From assembly GCA_013399875.1 (NCBI GenBank), contig VXAZ01004023.1, positions 1,673,422-1,737,421 of the forward strand: 64,000 bases of DNA. The letters run 5' to 3'. Below are positions 24,701-36,791 of the stretch, piece after piece (within the stretch, counting starts at the first letter, position 1; each line of letters starts with the position of its first letter). This DNA is from Gymnorhina tibicen (taxonomy: Eukaryota; Chordata; Aves; Passeriformes; Artamidae). A program made the position numbers and the translations under genes. Under the pieces are notes generated by a model. The model saw only the letters and a program-made list of their open reading frames with translations, was not told where the DNA came from and made no database searches.

Positions 24701-26246
24701 CCCTTCAAAAATCCGGACTGAAATGTCATTTGCTTCATTTTGCAGTAAAAATGCTAGAGCCACATTTTGAATTGTTCATGCTTTTTCCCCTTTAATTTTT
24801 TACGGTTCTTCTTTAATTTCTGCTTCCTTTTCCACTTTCTAAATCAAATCACACAACAAGACTCAAATTATGTGAGTAGTCAAATAGATTGCACTCAAAT
24901 CAGCTTCATTTTATTAGAGAAAACATGTAATAGTACCCAGATTCTTTCCCTCATCACCTCTTTTATGCATGACCTAATCAGGACTCATCACATGCTACTG
25001 TCACAGAGCTACTGTCTAAAGGCTGTACCAGCTGTACCAGCTAATAACAAATATCACTGCAGTCACAGTCACCTCTTTGGTGTTCAGGCTCAGGAGACAA
25101 GAAATGGGTGAATTCTACATTGCTCCAGTTAGAGCAAGGTGGGATCTATTAATTAGCACTTGTTCTGATGGACAGTGTTGAACTCTCCCAGGCTTAGATC
25201 TGGAATGGTGTCATGACAGGTTTTTCCAAAAAGTTATATTGTGCTTAGCTTCATTCTTTCAACTCTTGGTCACTGACAACCTTCCAATTACTAGTCTCTC
25301 CTGCAGCCCTGTGCCACTCAGTAAGCTGTCTCTCCTCCCAGTTTTTCCCTTACTGACAGTTTTCAGCCCATCACCATCATACATCTAGCTCTCTGAGCAA
25401 ATCTGCTTCTCTCTTGAATCCATCTTTGAATTTTGCTAACAGTGCTCACAGAAAAAAGATTGTATAGCAATAAACTTTGTAACCTTAGGTAGTTCTCAAT
25501 ATGTACAAAAGCTTACAGTACATCAGTCCCATCTGCACTGTGCAGATGCCTAGACCACTCAACACTTACTTTCCAGCCAGACTACAACCTTTTTCATTCC
25601 TGACTTACTCATTCTATTTCTCACCTTCGTAATACTTCACTTCTGGTCCCCTGTATATGATGTATTTTTTATAACTCCTGCAGATATAACCTTTGTGCAG
25701 CATCTAAGCTTGTTTTTCAAAATCACCCTGATCTGCAATTGAAACATGTTTATTTTCGCAGCAAAACTTAGTCTCTCAAAAATGATTTCAAGTCTCCAGC
25801 TTCAGAAGTACAATAAAAACCCCTGTAATATCTGTTTTCTTCCACACTGATACCTGAAAGTCTGCAGGTTTAAAATTACATCGAATTCACTCACACTTAA
25901 TGTCCTACAAATACCTGTAAGATTATTCCAGGTCCTGTCTGCAGAAAAAAAACTGCAGAGTGGCACCATTTATTAACCTCTGTTTACTGATTCAGCAACA
26001 GCAGTAAGTGTTCAGATTCTTACTTCCTACATTGAAATAAATTAATAGATTTACTCTCAGCTCCACTGCTTTAACACAAATCACAAAGCCTGACCTCAGT
26101 ATGTAGCATCTCAAGAGAATCTATAACGCAGGAAAAAAAAACAGAAAATGAGCTGGCTTTTCTCCAAGAGGAAAGCTAAGTGCCAAAAGAACAGGCAATA
26201 TTACCAGTATTAACATGTTTATCGCTTTTTTTTTTTTAATTCTCAG
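21791..26246. other. Unique DNA, nothing coding recognised
   Basis: The stretch 21.8-22.3 kb is G+C-richer and gives overlapping open frames of up to 136 codons on both strands with no recognisable product. The plus strand from 24.2 to 25.9 kb is rich in C and T. Two 114-codon frames at 24377-24721 and 24767-25111 share the same phase, separated by three stops, but their translation is low-complexity and leucine/serine/phenylalanine-rich. The interrupted palindrome at 22398-22433 is listed separately. Confidence 0.45.
22398..22433. repeat. 36-bp interrupted palindrome
   Basis: The left arm GTTCGTTGCGAAACTTT (22398-22414) and right arm AAAGTTTTTGGACGAAC (22417-22433) pair at 13 of 17 positions around an AA centre. 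All four mismatches lie together in the middle of the arm. The outer GTTCGT/ACGAAC and inner AAACTTT/AAAGTTT are perfect. The arms retain CpGs, which is unusual in this CpG-poor window. No repeat family is recognised around it. Confidence 0.75.
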
Positions 26247-26630
26247 CTCTGCCCAGGATCTGCTGGATATAGCTAAGGAAAAGCTGCTGCACAGGATCAG
26301 GTTTGACTCCATGACTCTGGATCTACTTCTTCTCCACTTCTAGTTCCAGTACTGTTAAAAAGACACTTTGGGCCGCTCAGATTTTATATTTGCTGGCCTA
26401 AAATCTGAAGGAACCTCTGCTCTTTAAGGACAACCCCTGCACAGAAAAGCCTCTTCAGGCATAGCAGACCCCCATAATCCTGCAGACACTGGGAAAAAAG
26501 ACCATGGTAAGACTAATTAGAATCCAGACTGGTCCTCAGCAGAAGAGGCTGCATGTCTCTAGAGCACAGCCTCTGCTGACTAACGAAGCAAGCCATGCTA
26601 CACTTACTTAAAATTATATGAATAAAACCA
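26247..26630 (+). other. Possible terminal exon (weak)
   Basis: A strong splice-acceptor-like sequence, a run of 12 T then AATTCTCAG, ends at 26246. It is followed by 31 open codons in one frame ending at TAG 26341-26343. The short translation is leucine-rich with charged residues (blocks such as DLLDIAKEKLLHRIRF). An AATAAA polyadenylation signal follows at 26621-26626. Together these could mark the last exon of a coding or non-coding transcript on the plus strand. Thirty open codons are easily chance, and no upstream exon was found. Confidence 0.13.
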
Positions 26631-29399
26631 TTTATTAATTTGTTTTAATTAGTTCTTTATCATCAAAAAAGTACTATTATATTTATATTCTCTTTTATTC
26701 AAAAACTGTGTTCACAATTTCTGAAAATGTGCTGTTTTTTCATCCTCACACAGAAGTTTTACTCATAATAAAGCAAGGGGAGACTTTTGAAGACGTCGTA
26801 ATGGTTTGGAAAAGGAACCTTTGTATTTAAAATTCTAATTATGCCATTAGATAACTTAAGACCATTCCAGAAGACCTATTATTGCCTACTGTGCACACAG
26901 CATAAAACTGGATTTCAGCTTAAAAACAGAACCATCAAATTCAGATAGAAAAGGACTGCCTATGACAGCAGCACTATAAATGTACTTTTAATCACAGACA
27001 TCATTACAGCAATAAGTCTTGAGAAAATAAACCAGTCTGTCGGCCATCCAGCCCTTCTTTTCTCCTGGACATCCCAGCAGAAGTACTAGTTAGGCAACTC
27101 TGGTTAGCATAAGACTTCGCAGGCAATGACATAAGGTGATATAATATTTCATGGGTATGTGACAACAATAAGTTTCAGTCATCCAAAATATGGATTTGAA
27201 CAGATCTGCAAACAAAGTTGCTTGTACTCTTTAAATTCTCTAAGGCACCTACAGCCCCGACCACTTTTAACACAAGTGTGTACTTTCACCACCTAAACTT
27301 AGTCTAGCTCCGTATATTCAGTGGAGGGAAACAAGCTCTTCAAGAGGGTGATTTCTGAGGAACAACATATGAGTTATACCACGTCACAAGAAGAAGCATT
27401 TAGACTTTAAATGGTGTACTCCAGGCCTAAGTTGTAAGTATTCAACAAAAGCTCTCACAAAAGGTAGACTACCTTTGGTGACTGTATCCTGTGTTGTTGC
27501 TCAGTGAAGTCAGTGGGGAAATTCTGCATCCATTAAAGGCAATAAAATTTCCCTACAGCACCGACAGCCTTTCACTTGGTTAGCTCTGAAACAGTTCATG
27601 GTTAGAAAGTTATCCGGCCCTAAAATGTGAAAACTAGGGCTCGAGAGAGAAGCCACATACCCATTACTACTGCATACAATTCAATAAAACAGCAGGAGAA
27701 TACATCTTTGTAAATATTTTTCCAGATAATAATAGAAAATCCTTACAAGTTATTCCAAACGTTTTCAAGCTTAAATGGTATAAATCTGAAGTAACTCCAC
27801 TGGAATTCATGGAGCTTCCAGAGCTGTAAAATCTGTATCAGGAATCAGAGACTCAAATTTATTCATTTTTTGGCATACCCACCAACTTTTCTTCACATAT
27901 CTGACTAAACTGCTAGGTATAATTCAACCATGAGAATAAGCATTATTTGAATTTATAGGCTAAATGATTGCACGTCCTGGGAAATACTTCTAGCAGGTGC
28001 ACTTTCATCTAATGCAGATTTAGCTGGGGCATCATTGCTAAGATTGTTGGCACCTGGCTCTTTATCATATAACAATCTAGTAAGTTACGGCGAAAGAACA
28101 AATCAGTGTTGGAACAGACAATGTGCATTAGACTCCGGGTGTGTGTAAACCCAACATATCCAGCTGCATTCCAGGCATTAAAGAGTTATATATACCCGCT
28201 GGAAGTGTACCATGGTTCTGGCAGAAGTTCAAGACTCTCTGAACTTATATAACCCCCAGAAGACTTGTTTAATAACCAAAGTGGATGAAAAAAGGTTAGT
28301 ATATCAGTCGGTTTTTGTTGTTATATAACAGGGCTTCTCTAAGCAATGAAACTGAATTTTCACTATGAAAACCCTAAATTACCTTCCAAAGAAAAAACTT
28401 GCAGAAAAGCCCACTGGAAATATCTCAGGAAAAAAAAATTGGTCTAAAAGGCAAAGCAGAAAGTTAGAGTTAAACAAAGAGAAAAATACATAGTTATGGA
28501 TATAATATCAAAGGTATTTGAAAAGGGGCATAACCCCAAGAGTTATTCAGAGACTGTGAAACTGATAGTAGACAGAAGATAATTAAATACAACACAAAAC
28601 AATAGGTAATTTTTGCATCCAGTAAGTTAATAAGTAATTTATTGGTATAAACTGTCAATTCGCAGTACATCAGTTGAAATGAACACATCCTGTGCTGAAA
28701 ATTCATGACAATTTCAATATCTTCTTTATTTCACAGAAGTTAGAAGAACTGATGCAGCACAGGTTCTGATATTAATTACTCTCTTTCGTCTTTGTATTAT
28801 TCCAGAGACTCAAGTGGCTTTGAGAGCAGAATCAGCCCTTGTTGCTAAAATAGCAGGCACTACACGCCTGAGATAGAGACAGATCAGTTTCACAAGATAC
28901 ATGCACAATGGTATTGACCCAAGCACTGTTTTGTAGCAGATCTCACCAATCTCTTACTCAAACATCTTGGGGGCCTGGCAGCAGTCACCTGCAGGGATCT
29001 AAGTGGATTCAGCTCCTTTGAGTTCACTCGAAGTGTTCACTGCTTCTTTCTTCTGGATCTTTTGACTTTCTTCCCATTTTTGGTTTTGAGGCTTGCTATA
29101 GTGTTGTTTTTTCTCTCTCAGCTGTTACACTACTTTCCCTATTCTTCTAGGGACATTTTCCCCCAGTTTCCTGTTCTGTTCCCTGTGTCACATATGGCAG
29201 CATCTATGCTTGACTTTGCAAGAGAAAAATGCTCAAGACAAAAGTTATTACACTAACTGCAACCCTTATCAGCTACCACCTGTTTGTCCCACCTTCCTTG
29301 AAGGCCCTCCTTTAATAAATGAGACTATTATCATTATCAGGGCCAGGCATGGCATGTGTCTATACCACTTAAGGCTTACTGGGAGGTGCCCAGTAATGC
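26631..29399. other. Unique A+T-rich DNA
   Basis: No gene or repeat is recognised. The part at 27950-28200 has a non-repetitive, motif-rich texture and is noted separately. GTTATATAAC near 28319 is a short palindrome. Open frames are no longer than 75 codons. Confidence 0.5.
27950..28200. other. Candidate conserved non-coding element
   Basis: The block includes CATCTAATGCAGATTTAGCT near 28006, AGATTGTTGGCACCTGGC near 28042 and AGTAAGTTACGGCGAAAGAAC near 28078, with SOX-like ATTGTT/ACAAT cores and two close CpGs. No repeat or open frame explains it. It is proposed only because its texture differs from the decayed flanks. Confidence 0.18.
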
Positions 29400-32300
29400 A
29401 GCCAACTCTTCTTAGTGGCCAAGACAGAGGCATTTAAGACTCCAGCAACTGTGGGTGACCAGCCAAAGAAAACCATACTATTGATAGTCTTCCTCCTTCT
29501 AATTCATTCCAGTATCTACCGTGATACACAACTATCAAGGCCATTCTGGCTGCTTCCATAGCATCTCTGATCGTTATTGAAAATCTGTGTGTTCTAATAT
29601 TTCTTTTACACCAGACAATTTCATATCAGTTGCATTTGGGGTTATGTTTTGATACTGGGTACAGTACTTAATGACTAATCAACCAGAAAACACAGGTGGT
29701 TTATACAAAAAAAGCATCCAGTAACTGCTACATTGGAGTCAGTAAACACAGTTTGATTAGAAATGTCATTAATTAAATCAGATTCACATGTTGTTCTGAA
29801 ACACACATCTTTTTCACACACATCCTTTTCATACATAAGCTAATGCTGTTTTCTTATACTTCTGCAGAGGGATCTTAAAATGACACACCAGGCAATCATT
29901 TAACTGAGAACTTGATCCTGGATAAAAGTGAATGGTTTCCATCAAGTCTGTGCTTGCCACTCTTTAGCCATAGCTGAATCCAACACAATCCTTCTGATCT
30001 CAGTGGGGAGGACAGCCTCCATCTCAGCGCATCTGCTGCAAGTGCTGTCTGCAACCAAGAACAGGAGAATTTGGTTTGTGTTTTCGTTTTTACTTTCTAT
30101 CCTTTCAGTACTTTCAATAACATTAGATCTTTTCAATTGTGGATTGATTGTTTTTTCCAGACAGGCAACACACCTCCTATGAATCACTGTTCCAGTACTG
30201 TGGCTTGGCTTCTGTTCAGTTAGGAGGACTTAGAGATCTTGTACAACACTGTAGGGGCTCCAGCATTCACGCTACTGCTCTGCCTGAGTTCCCTGTTTCC
30301 TGCTCCTCTCAGTGCCATGGCCAACAAGTAGGATCAGCCAGACTTCATATATTAAGCAGCTGTGTTTAGGGTAGACAGAAAAGATGTGTCATGTAGCCTG
30401 AGTGTTAAATATTGGACAAGTTTAAGCACCCTTTTAAAAATTTTATTTTCATGTTTCCAATATCTTTTCATGTAGCCTTTATACCTTGACCAATATGTGC
30501 CACTCTTTATCTGTCTTTTATTTAAATATGTCCTGGAATCCAACTCCCTTGTCAGAATGTTTTTTCAACTGGGAACTATTACCTTTCCTGCTAAACTTCT
30601 CACAGGTGTGTAAGTTTAGTCAGGTGCATTGTATCCTCAGTGTACCAGCAACCAGAGGAAACCCTGAAATCACAAATTTGAAAGTACTTGCACTCAAACA
30701 AGTCCAGAGATGCTGTGATGTTTATCATTTTCTCCATCCCAATCAGACTACATTTCAATTTTTCTGCAAAATGGAAGTCAAATCCTTAGCTTCATGATCT
30801 TTTCCATGCATTTGAATTTGAAAAATAGAACATGTTTTTCTAGTCTTTCTTCTCCTTTTTAGATTTAGCTGGTGGGGCTGGCCTACTTGACATTTCTAAG
30901 AAGTCTCATCCCCTGAAGTGTCAGCATGTGGGTTTTTTTTCTTTGATTCTCTGTTACTCAGTCTCCAATATTTCATTCTGCCAGGTGCAACAAGCATGCT
31001 ACTTTATCCATCTTTTGAACATTTGCTTCTAATGTATGCTCGGCTACCTGGTGATGTGTAGCTGACACTGTCTTTAACATGCCTCGAATCCATCTGTCTG
31101 TTGGACCATATGGTTGTAATCTATTTGGCAGCCACGCTCCTAATCACAAATGGAGCATCTTCAAGTCTCTTCTGTTCCAGGAGATGCAGTAGTTCCTCAT
31201 TCCAGCATTAGAATTATTGGGAGATTCATTTCTCAGGCTTTCCCTTGCTGCTTCACAACTTCTTTCAGAGCCATCCTCAGTGTTTAGCAGATCTCTCTGG
31301 AGATGTCCAGCAATGTAAAGCCTTTATGCAAACCCTAATGCCAGACACAATCTTTTATAATTTTTCCTGTGACATACAGACCCAAGTCATAGCCAGCTTC
31401 TGTCAGAGAAACATCTGTCCTTTTGTTGTCTGAGCAGCTGTGCTGGCTCTCTTCCTGTAAGCTGGAAATACTTCAGTCAATTGGTGAAACTATTATAAGT
31501 TTGGGATAAGAAGGGTCCATTTCACAACCTGCTCTATAGTCTAGACATCCTCTTGTGAGTTTATTACTTTTGCATGTGACTGGTGGTTACATATGTTATA
31601 TTCCTAACACACATCGCTACGTCTTCACTTTAGACCATCATGCACGACTTCATAATCTTCTCAAGGTTTTATTCATTCCTGAATTTCTGAGGGTAAGCAC
31701 ATGTTAACAGCCTGATTTGTATGTTTAGGCATCATCGAGTTTTTTATCTAAGTCGATACGCTTGTGATACCATACCACTTTCCATCTCAAACTTTCCCAA
31801 ACTAAACATATCTCAAACTAAATCAGGGAGGATTAGATCTGGTGCTTGCAATACTATCTTGCCAAAGCTCTCTGTCCTTCCTCAAGATGATAGAGCAGGC
31901 CATCTCTTAAAGATTTACAGCCGTTGAATGCCAGCGCTGAAGGAGATGTGCTATTTGCTGACTGCATGCCCTTTTCCTGCAGAGCAAGAGCTGGTGCCTC
32001 ACTACACAGCCTGAAACAGGATCCTAGCAGTGGCTGATCCACCAAGGTGTCTTCTAATGCTGCCATCTGTACACCTGAGCATAAAGTAACAGCAACTTTT
32101 TCTGAATCATTTTGCTAATACTTACAGTCCCCATCACACACCCCATGTGAGGTATTCCGCCTCCATCATAATCTGTGCCACAAACCAAGCAACATACCGT
32201 CTAGTTTTTGGCTTTGTCACTTTTACAGCGCCATCCAAAAAGAGTAGTTTCTGTGGTTTTGGTTTGGGCAGGAAGCCCTCATAGCCTTCCGTTGCTTTTT

Positions 32301-33750
32301 CTTCTCCTACTAACAAATCAAAGACAGAGAGAGCAATGGAGACAGATCCTGACCTCCGCTTTGTTCAGCTGAGGCAGTGGCCACTTGGTTAGCCCAGGGT
32401 TTGATGCGACTCTTAGAGCCTTTCCTCACAGCAGATGCATCACTGGGCATGACACAGTGCCTCTTTACATGCAAGAGGTGACTGGGTGGGAGGCATATAC
32501 ATTTGAAGCGTGAATTGCTAAGTTCCAGTTATTTCCAATCTATTTTATAGTAATGTATGAGGAGATAACTGCTCCTATTTCAAAACAAATTTATCTTGGC
32601 AATTCCACCTTCCTTGCATTCAAAGAAGGAAATAGTCATCCTTCAGGCCTCTAGTCCTGCCTGGGATCTTATCTTTCTCACTTCACTTAACTTTCAAGCC
32701 CACCCAGAAATGCCAAATCTGATGCCAAAGTGATAAATGTGGGTAGTGGGCAATCAACAGCTGAGATAAAAAAGTCCATCCTCTAACAGACAAGCTTTAC
32801 TGGAACATACACAACTATGCAGAGCTAAGCAGTGATATGTAGCCTCTGTTAATAAACTCTCACTGGTCTGTTGGCCAGATGTCCTGTGAGTCATGGGACT
32901 GGAGATGGTCTACAGCAGAAATCATGCAGATTCAACGCCTTAAAGTTCAAAGCATTCACAAGTTCAAAGCATCCACAACTCCTCTGTTCTCGTCACCTTT
33001 TACAATTTTTTTTCCAGTTCTTTGTTTAAAGCTGGTAATGCCTCATCTTACCTCAGCAGTCACTTTTCCTCCCTGAGCTGTTGCATTCCTTTCTTTATCT
33101 TTCCAAGGAGGCTTTTTTTTGCTTTCCTTATCTCCTGTTTTGCTTATGGAGTCTTCAATAAAGCAAAGGAAACAGCTACTCTTGTTCCTTAGAAGAGAGG
33201 GAGGAACCATAAAAAAATTATATCAGCTCTTGCTTGTGCTGGCTACAGACTACTTGGCCTGCGGTTTACTGACTTAATAAATTATAGACTAATTTAAATT
33301 TAGCTTTTAATTGTTTAAATCTAGTCACACTAACTCATCACTAATAATTCTTTGCTTTTTCAATATTTCAACAGATATCAATGCCTTTTAAAATCCAAGA
33401 AAATTGTGGCTATGAATTCTGCTTATCTGTTTTTCTGTTGAAGTACTTAAAACATTCTTGCTCTACAGATGCAGGGTTTTCCTTTATATAACTGTCGTTC
33501 ATGCTCTGTCATATCATGTCATCTGGATGCTTTACAACTATTTCTAGCTAGCATTTCATCCAGTTTAACTAATACAAGTTTTATGGACTTTTCTAGGATC
33601 ATCCCCAAATTTGCTACTATTGTCTTCCATTGTGTGGTGGTTTTAATCAGTGGCAGTTTCAATCCAGGTCATGTGTTATTGCAGGAAGCTTTAACCATAT
33701 CCTCAGTACTGAGTGTCTTGGCAATTCCTGGGTGTTCCCTCAGAGTCCTG
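29400..33750 (-). pseudogene. Possible decayed coding relic or retroelement, minus strand (unidentified)
   Basis: The plus strand here is rich in C and T, so the minus strand is purine-rich like many coding strands. Protein-like open stretches on the minus strand occur in shifting frames. They lie at about 33670-33470, 33170-33030, 32508-32310, 32343-32134, 32118-31854, 31190-31060, 30187-29942 and 29580-29450. The three stretches between 32508 and 31854 follow each other with only frame changes between them. One contains KLLFLDGA followed by MMEAEYLTWGV, which loosely recalls the spacing of a retroelement RNase H start. Another (30.1-29.9 kb) contains LLFLVADSTCSR, faintly integrase-like. 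No catalytic set is complete, stops and frameshifts are many, and no flanking LTR pair was found. An old retrovirus-like pol relic is one reading; chance open frames or a decayed host gene are others. Boundaries are approximate. Confidence 0.22.
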
Positions 33751-34109
33751 GAAGTATTTTGCCATTTCCTTTGAAAAATTATTCCTTGACGTAATTCCAT
33801 CTTTACCTGACACAAGTAAGATCAATGAGTGAACTCCCTGACACTTTCTGAAGAGGGGACCTAAACAAAAAAATTATTCAGGTTTTTGGCAGCCTGTGCA
33901 TCTGTCATAACCATTTGTTATTCTTCAAAAGCTGGCAAAAACCATCACTTCCTTTACGGGTTTGTTGTTCTTGATATCCTTAAAAGTTTCTTGTTTTTTG
34001 TGCTAATGTCTCCATAGAGTGATTCACTATATCCCATTTAATTAGGAGAAAAAAATGAGACTTTAATTAGTATGTACTCCAGACAACACAAGGAAACAAT
34101 TCAAATACG
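33751..34109. other. Unique DNA between relic and CR1
   Basis: About 360 bp of A+T-rich sequence. I see no recognisable element. Confidence 0.45.
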
Positions 34110-35280
34110 TAAACATATGTTAAGAAACATGGAAAAAAAGAACATGAATAGAAACAGTTCTCATGGATTTACCAAAGGCAAATTCTGCCTAACATTTGTA
34201 TGGTGAAATGATTGGCACAGTGGGCAAGAAGAAAGCACTAGGATAATTTATACAATGACTTTAACAAGGTCTTTTGCTTATGGTAATGTGTGGCCAAGTT
34301 GGTGAGATGCTGGCTGGATGAGCGGATGATGAAGAGAAAATAGTCTGGATCACCAGGCTAAAAGGGTTGTGATCGGTGCCACAAAGCCCAGCCAGCAGCT
34401 CATTACCAGTGGCACCCCTTAGAGATTGATACGAGGGCCAATACTGTTCATGAAAGACCCAGAAGACTCTCAGTAAATGCAGAGATGATCAAACTGAGTG
34501 GAGCAGTTAGTATGCTGCAGGTAGAGATTCTATGCAGAGACTTCAATAGCTTTGAGAAAAGGGCTGGCAGGAATCTTAGGAAGTTCATAGAAGTCAAATG
34601 CCAAATCTTCCAGTGTAACAATAGATGTAAAAATAACTATGGAATAGTACCAAAAAAAAAAAAGCTGGATAAATAAAGTGGTAAAAAAAGAAGATTTGCA
34701 AAAAAGGACTTTGGTGTTTTGGTAAGCAGTACAACGAGCACCATCAACACATTAGTCTGTTCTAACAGGAGTGTAGCCAGCAGGTTGAATCAAGTGGTTC
34801 TTCCTCCATTTCGCACTAATAAGGTCATGTCTGGAGGACTATGTCCAGTATGGGTTGCCAGTCCAAGAAAAACATGGACATAGTGAGCAAGGCCAGTAAA
34901 GGGCCATCAATATGGTCAGGGCTGGAGCACAAGACACATGAGAACAGGATGAGAAACCTGATTTCAATCTGCCTGGACAAAGGCACACTGGAGCATTTTA
35001 CTGCTATCTTCAGCTACCTGATTACAGAGGAGATGCAGCAGCTCTCTTCTCAGAGGTGAACAGAGAGGTGACCAAAGGCAGAAGACACAAGTTGGAACAT
35101 ACAAAATTCCCATTAAATATTAGGATAGCCTTTTCTACTACAAGGGCAGTCAAGTACTGGACCCTAATGGTTTATGGATCCTCCATCTTTGGAGCTGTTC
35201 AAAACTTAACTAGACATTGCTGAATAAGTTGATCTTTTTGGGCCTCCTTCAAGACTCCATTCCAACCTCCATCTGTAAAT
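34110..35280 (+). mobile_element. Old, diverged CR1 LINE with reverse-transcriptase remnant, plus strand
   Basis: Near 34161 the plus strand reads CATGGATTTACCAAAGGCAA, which encodes the HGFTKGK motif typical of the CR1 reverse-transcriptase domain. Farther on are diverged counterparts of the rest of ORF2: the 'not-conserved linker' at 34485-34640, the GTATGGGTTGCCAGTCCAAG block at 34849, GCTACCTGATTACAGAGGAG at 35014 and a 3' UTR ending near CATTCCAACCTCCATCTGT. Reading frames are broken throughout, so it is dead. It is much more diverged than the copies at 3.2 and 42 kb. Its last 400 bp match the copy at 44620-45020, so both belong to one old subfamily. The left edge is approximate. Confidence 0.8.
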
Positions 35281-36135
35281 ATTATACATCCACCTTGGCA
35301 AGTCCCTTCCACTTTCTCTGAGATTTTTCTTTGCAATCAAAAGTTCCCAAGTGACTCCTATTCCTGCAACATGAATTTTTTTGCATTGACAGCTGTGCTA
35401 GAAATAAACTAGAAGGGCTGAGATGGTGCACCCCATTAATAGGATTCAACAGCTTCTGTGAATCAGTTGATTTCTCTGAGTCAGAAGCTGGGCGCTTCTC
35501 AGCAGCTGGTTGTTATATATAGCACCTACGTATATGGTACCTAAGCTAAAGATGGTTCAGGTATGTCTTCTGTAAAGCAATCATATTTCATAGCTGATAT
35601 TTAAGTTTAACCTGCATCCACTCCCATTATTAGTCATCAGTAGGAGGAGGGTAGTGAGATAGTGACATAGTTTTAGGAGTTCTCCTCACAGATCAGATCA
35701 CATTCAGACCTCCTCTTTTGAAATTTTTCTCTCAGGCAACCCAATATGACTGCAGAGAGACTCTGAATTTCCACTCTGGTAACTGAGAACATTGACTGTT
35801 GTGTTCCATCCATTCTCCCTCTGCTTTTATGAGAGGAAACGGCAACACTATGTAGCCTCTATTATTTACACAAGTTGGGCTGAGGGGTTTTTCTCCAGAA
35901 TAAATTATATTAACACAACACCTGCTAATTCAGCTACACTTTTGAAGGGAAAGAAGTAGATTTGCCATTTATACATAGACTTAGGCATTGTTGTCAGAGA
36001 CTGAGAATAGTTCATGCTTCAAACATTGATATAAAGTTTTGCTCATTATAAAGAAGCTACAACTAAAGAAGCCTCCCTGAAGACTGGGACTTTGGACTGA
36101 AAGTCAAACTGCTGATTAGATAAAGGGAAACCCAT
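35281..36135. other. Unique DNA left of an LTR
   Basis: No gene is recognised. Immediately before the LTR lies the purine-rich AGATAAAGGGAAAC (about 36117-36130), which could be the polypurine tract of a lost provirus, preceded by GACTGGGACTTTGGACTGAA. If so, a short piece of retroviral 3' internal sequence may be present. This is tentative. Confidence 0.35.
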
Positions 36136-36791
36136 TGTTCAGTCATTCCCGGCTGAGTTTGGAGTGGGGGGAGAGCACAGCTCACAGATGCCAGGTTTAC
36201 ACAGACTCCCTCCAACCAAGGGGGGAGGAGGAGGTTTCAGGTGCGTGGTGTAACCTCTGGTCAGAGGCAATAAACACCCATCCTCTGTTACACAACCCAG
36301 CCTAGCTGTGGAACCCCCACAGGCCACATCCACAGGACTTTCACGTGAGAGGCAGCTGAGGGGGAGTCATAATCCATCAAAGACCCCCCAAGGTGTTCCC
36401 CAGAGGCTTTGCACCACAGGACTGCACGTGATGCAACAGATCCAGAGTCTGCTGTAAGAGACTGGCCACCTCCCCCAGGGGGACATGCCTGGACACTGCC
36501 ACCTGGCTCGAGGGTATATTAACCCACCAGATTCTATGCTTTTTGGGAGTACCTTCACCACCAAGAAGAGCAGCTGAAGAGGATCAACAGAACATCGTTG
36601 GGATCCATGGAGTGGTGATATTTTCCTTATTCTGTCCCCCCCACCTATTTTCTATTTCTTCTTTCTTTCTTTCTCTCTCTCTCATATTTACCATCAAATA
36701 AAACCCATACTATTGACTGGCATACGGTCTCGTTTGCACCTTAATTCAGGCAGAGGAATTTCTAAAGAACCTTAATAATTGGATCCTAACA
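36136..36791 (+). mobile_element. Endogenous retroviral LTR, plus strand
   Basis: The proposed ends are TGTTCAGTCATTCCCGGC and ...GGATCCTAACA, giving TGTT/AACA terminal inverted repeats. Inside are a TATA-like TATATTA at about 36515-36521, a pyrimidine tract of TTTC and TC units at 36652-36685, and AATAAA at 36697-36702, followed by a U5-like tail with CATACGGTCTCGTTTGCACC. The order of TATA box then polyadenylation signal gives plus orientation and a length of about 656 bp. No target-site duplication is evident. It could therefore be a 3' LTR with adjoining internal remnants rather than a clean solo LTR, or my left end may be wrong. I do not recognise the family with certainty. Confidence 0.68.
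36652..36685 (+). repeat. TTTC/TC pyrimidine microsatellite inside the LTR
   Basis: Four TTTC-type units are followed by TCTCTCTCTC, lying between the TATA box and AATAAA of the surrounding LTR. Length variation between copies or individuals would be expected. Confidence 0.8.

Noticed and set aside
24377..25111. Two 114-codon frames in the same phase
   Set aside because: They are separated by three stops in a C/T-rich stretch. The translation is phenylalanine/leucine/serine-rich as expected from composition alone.
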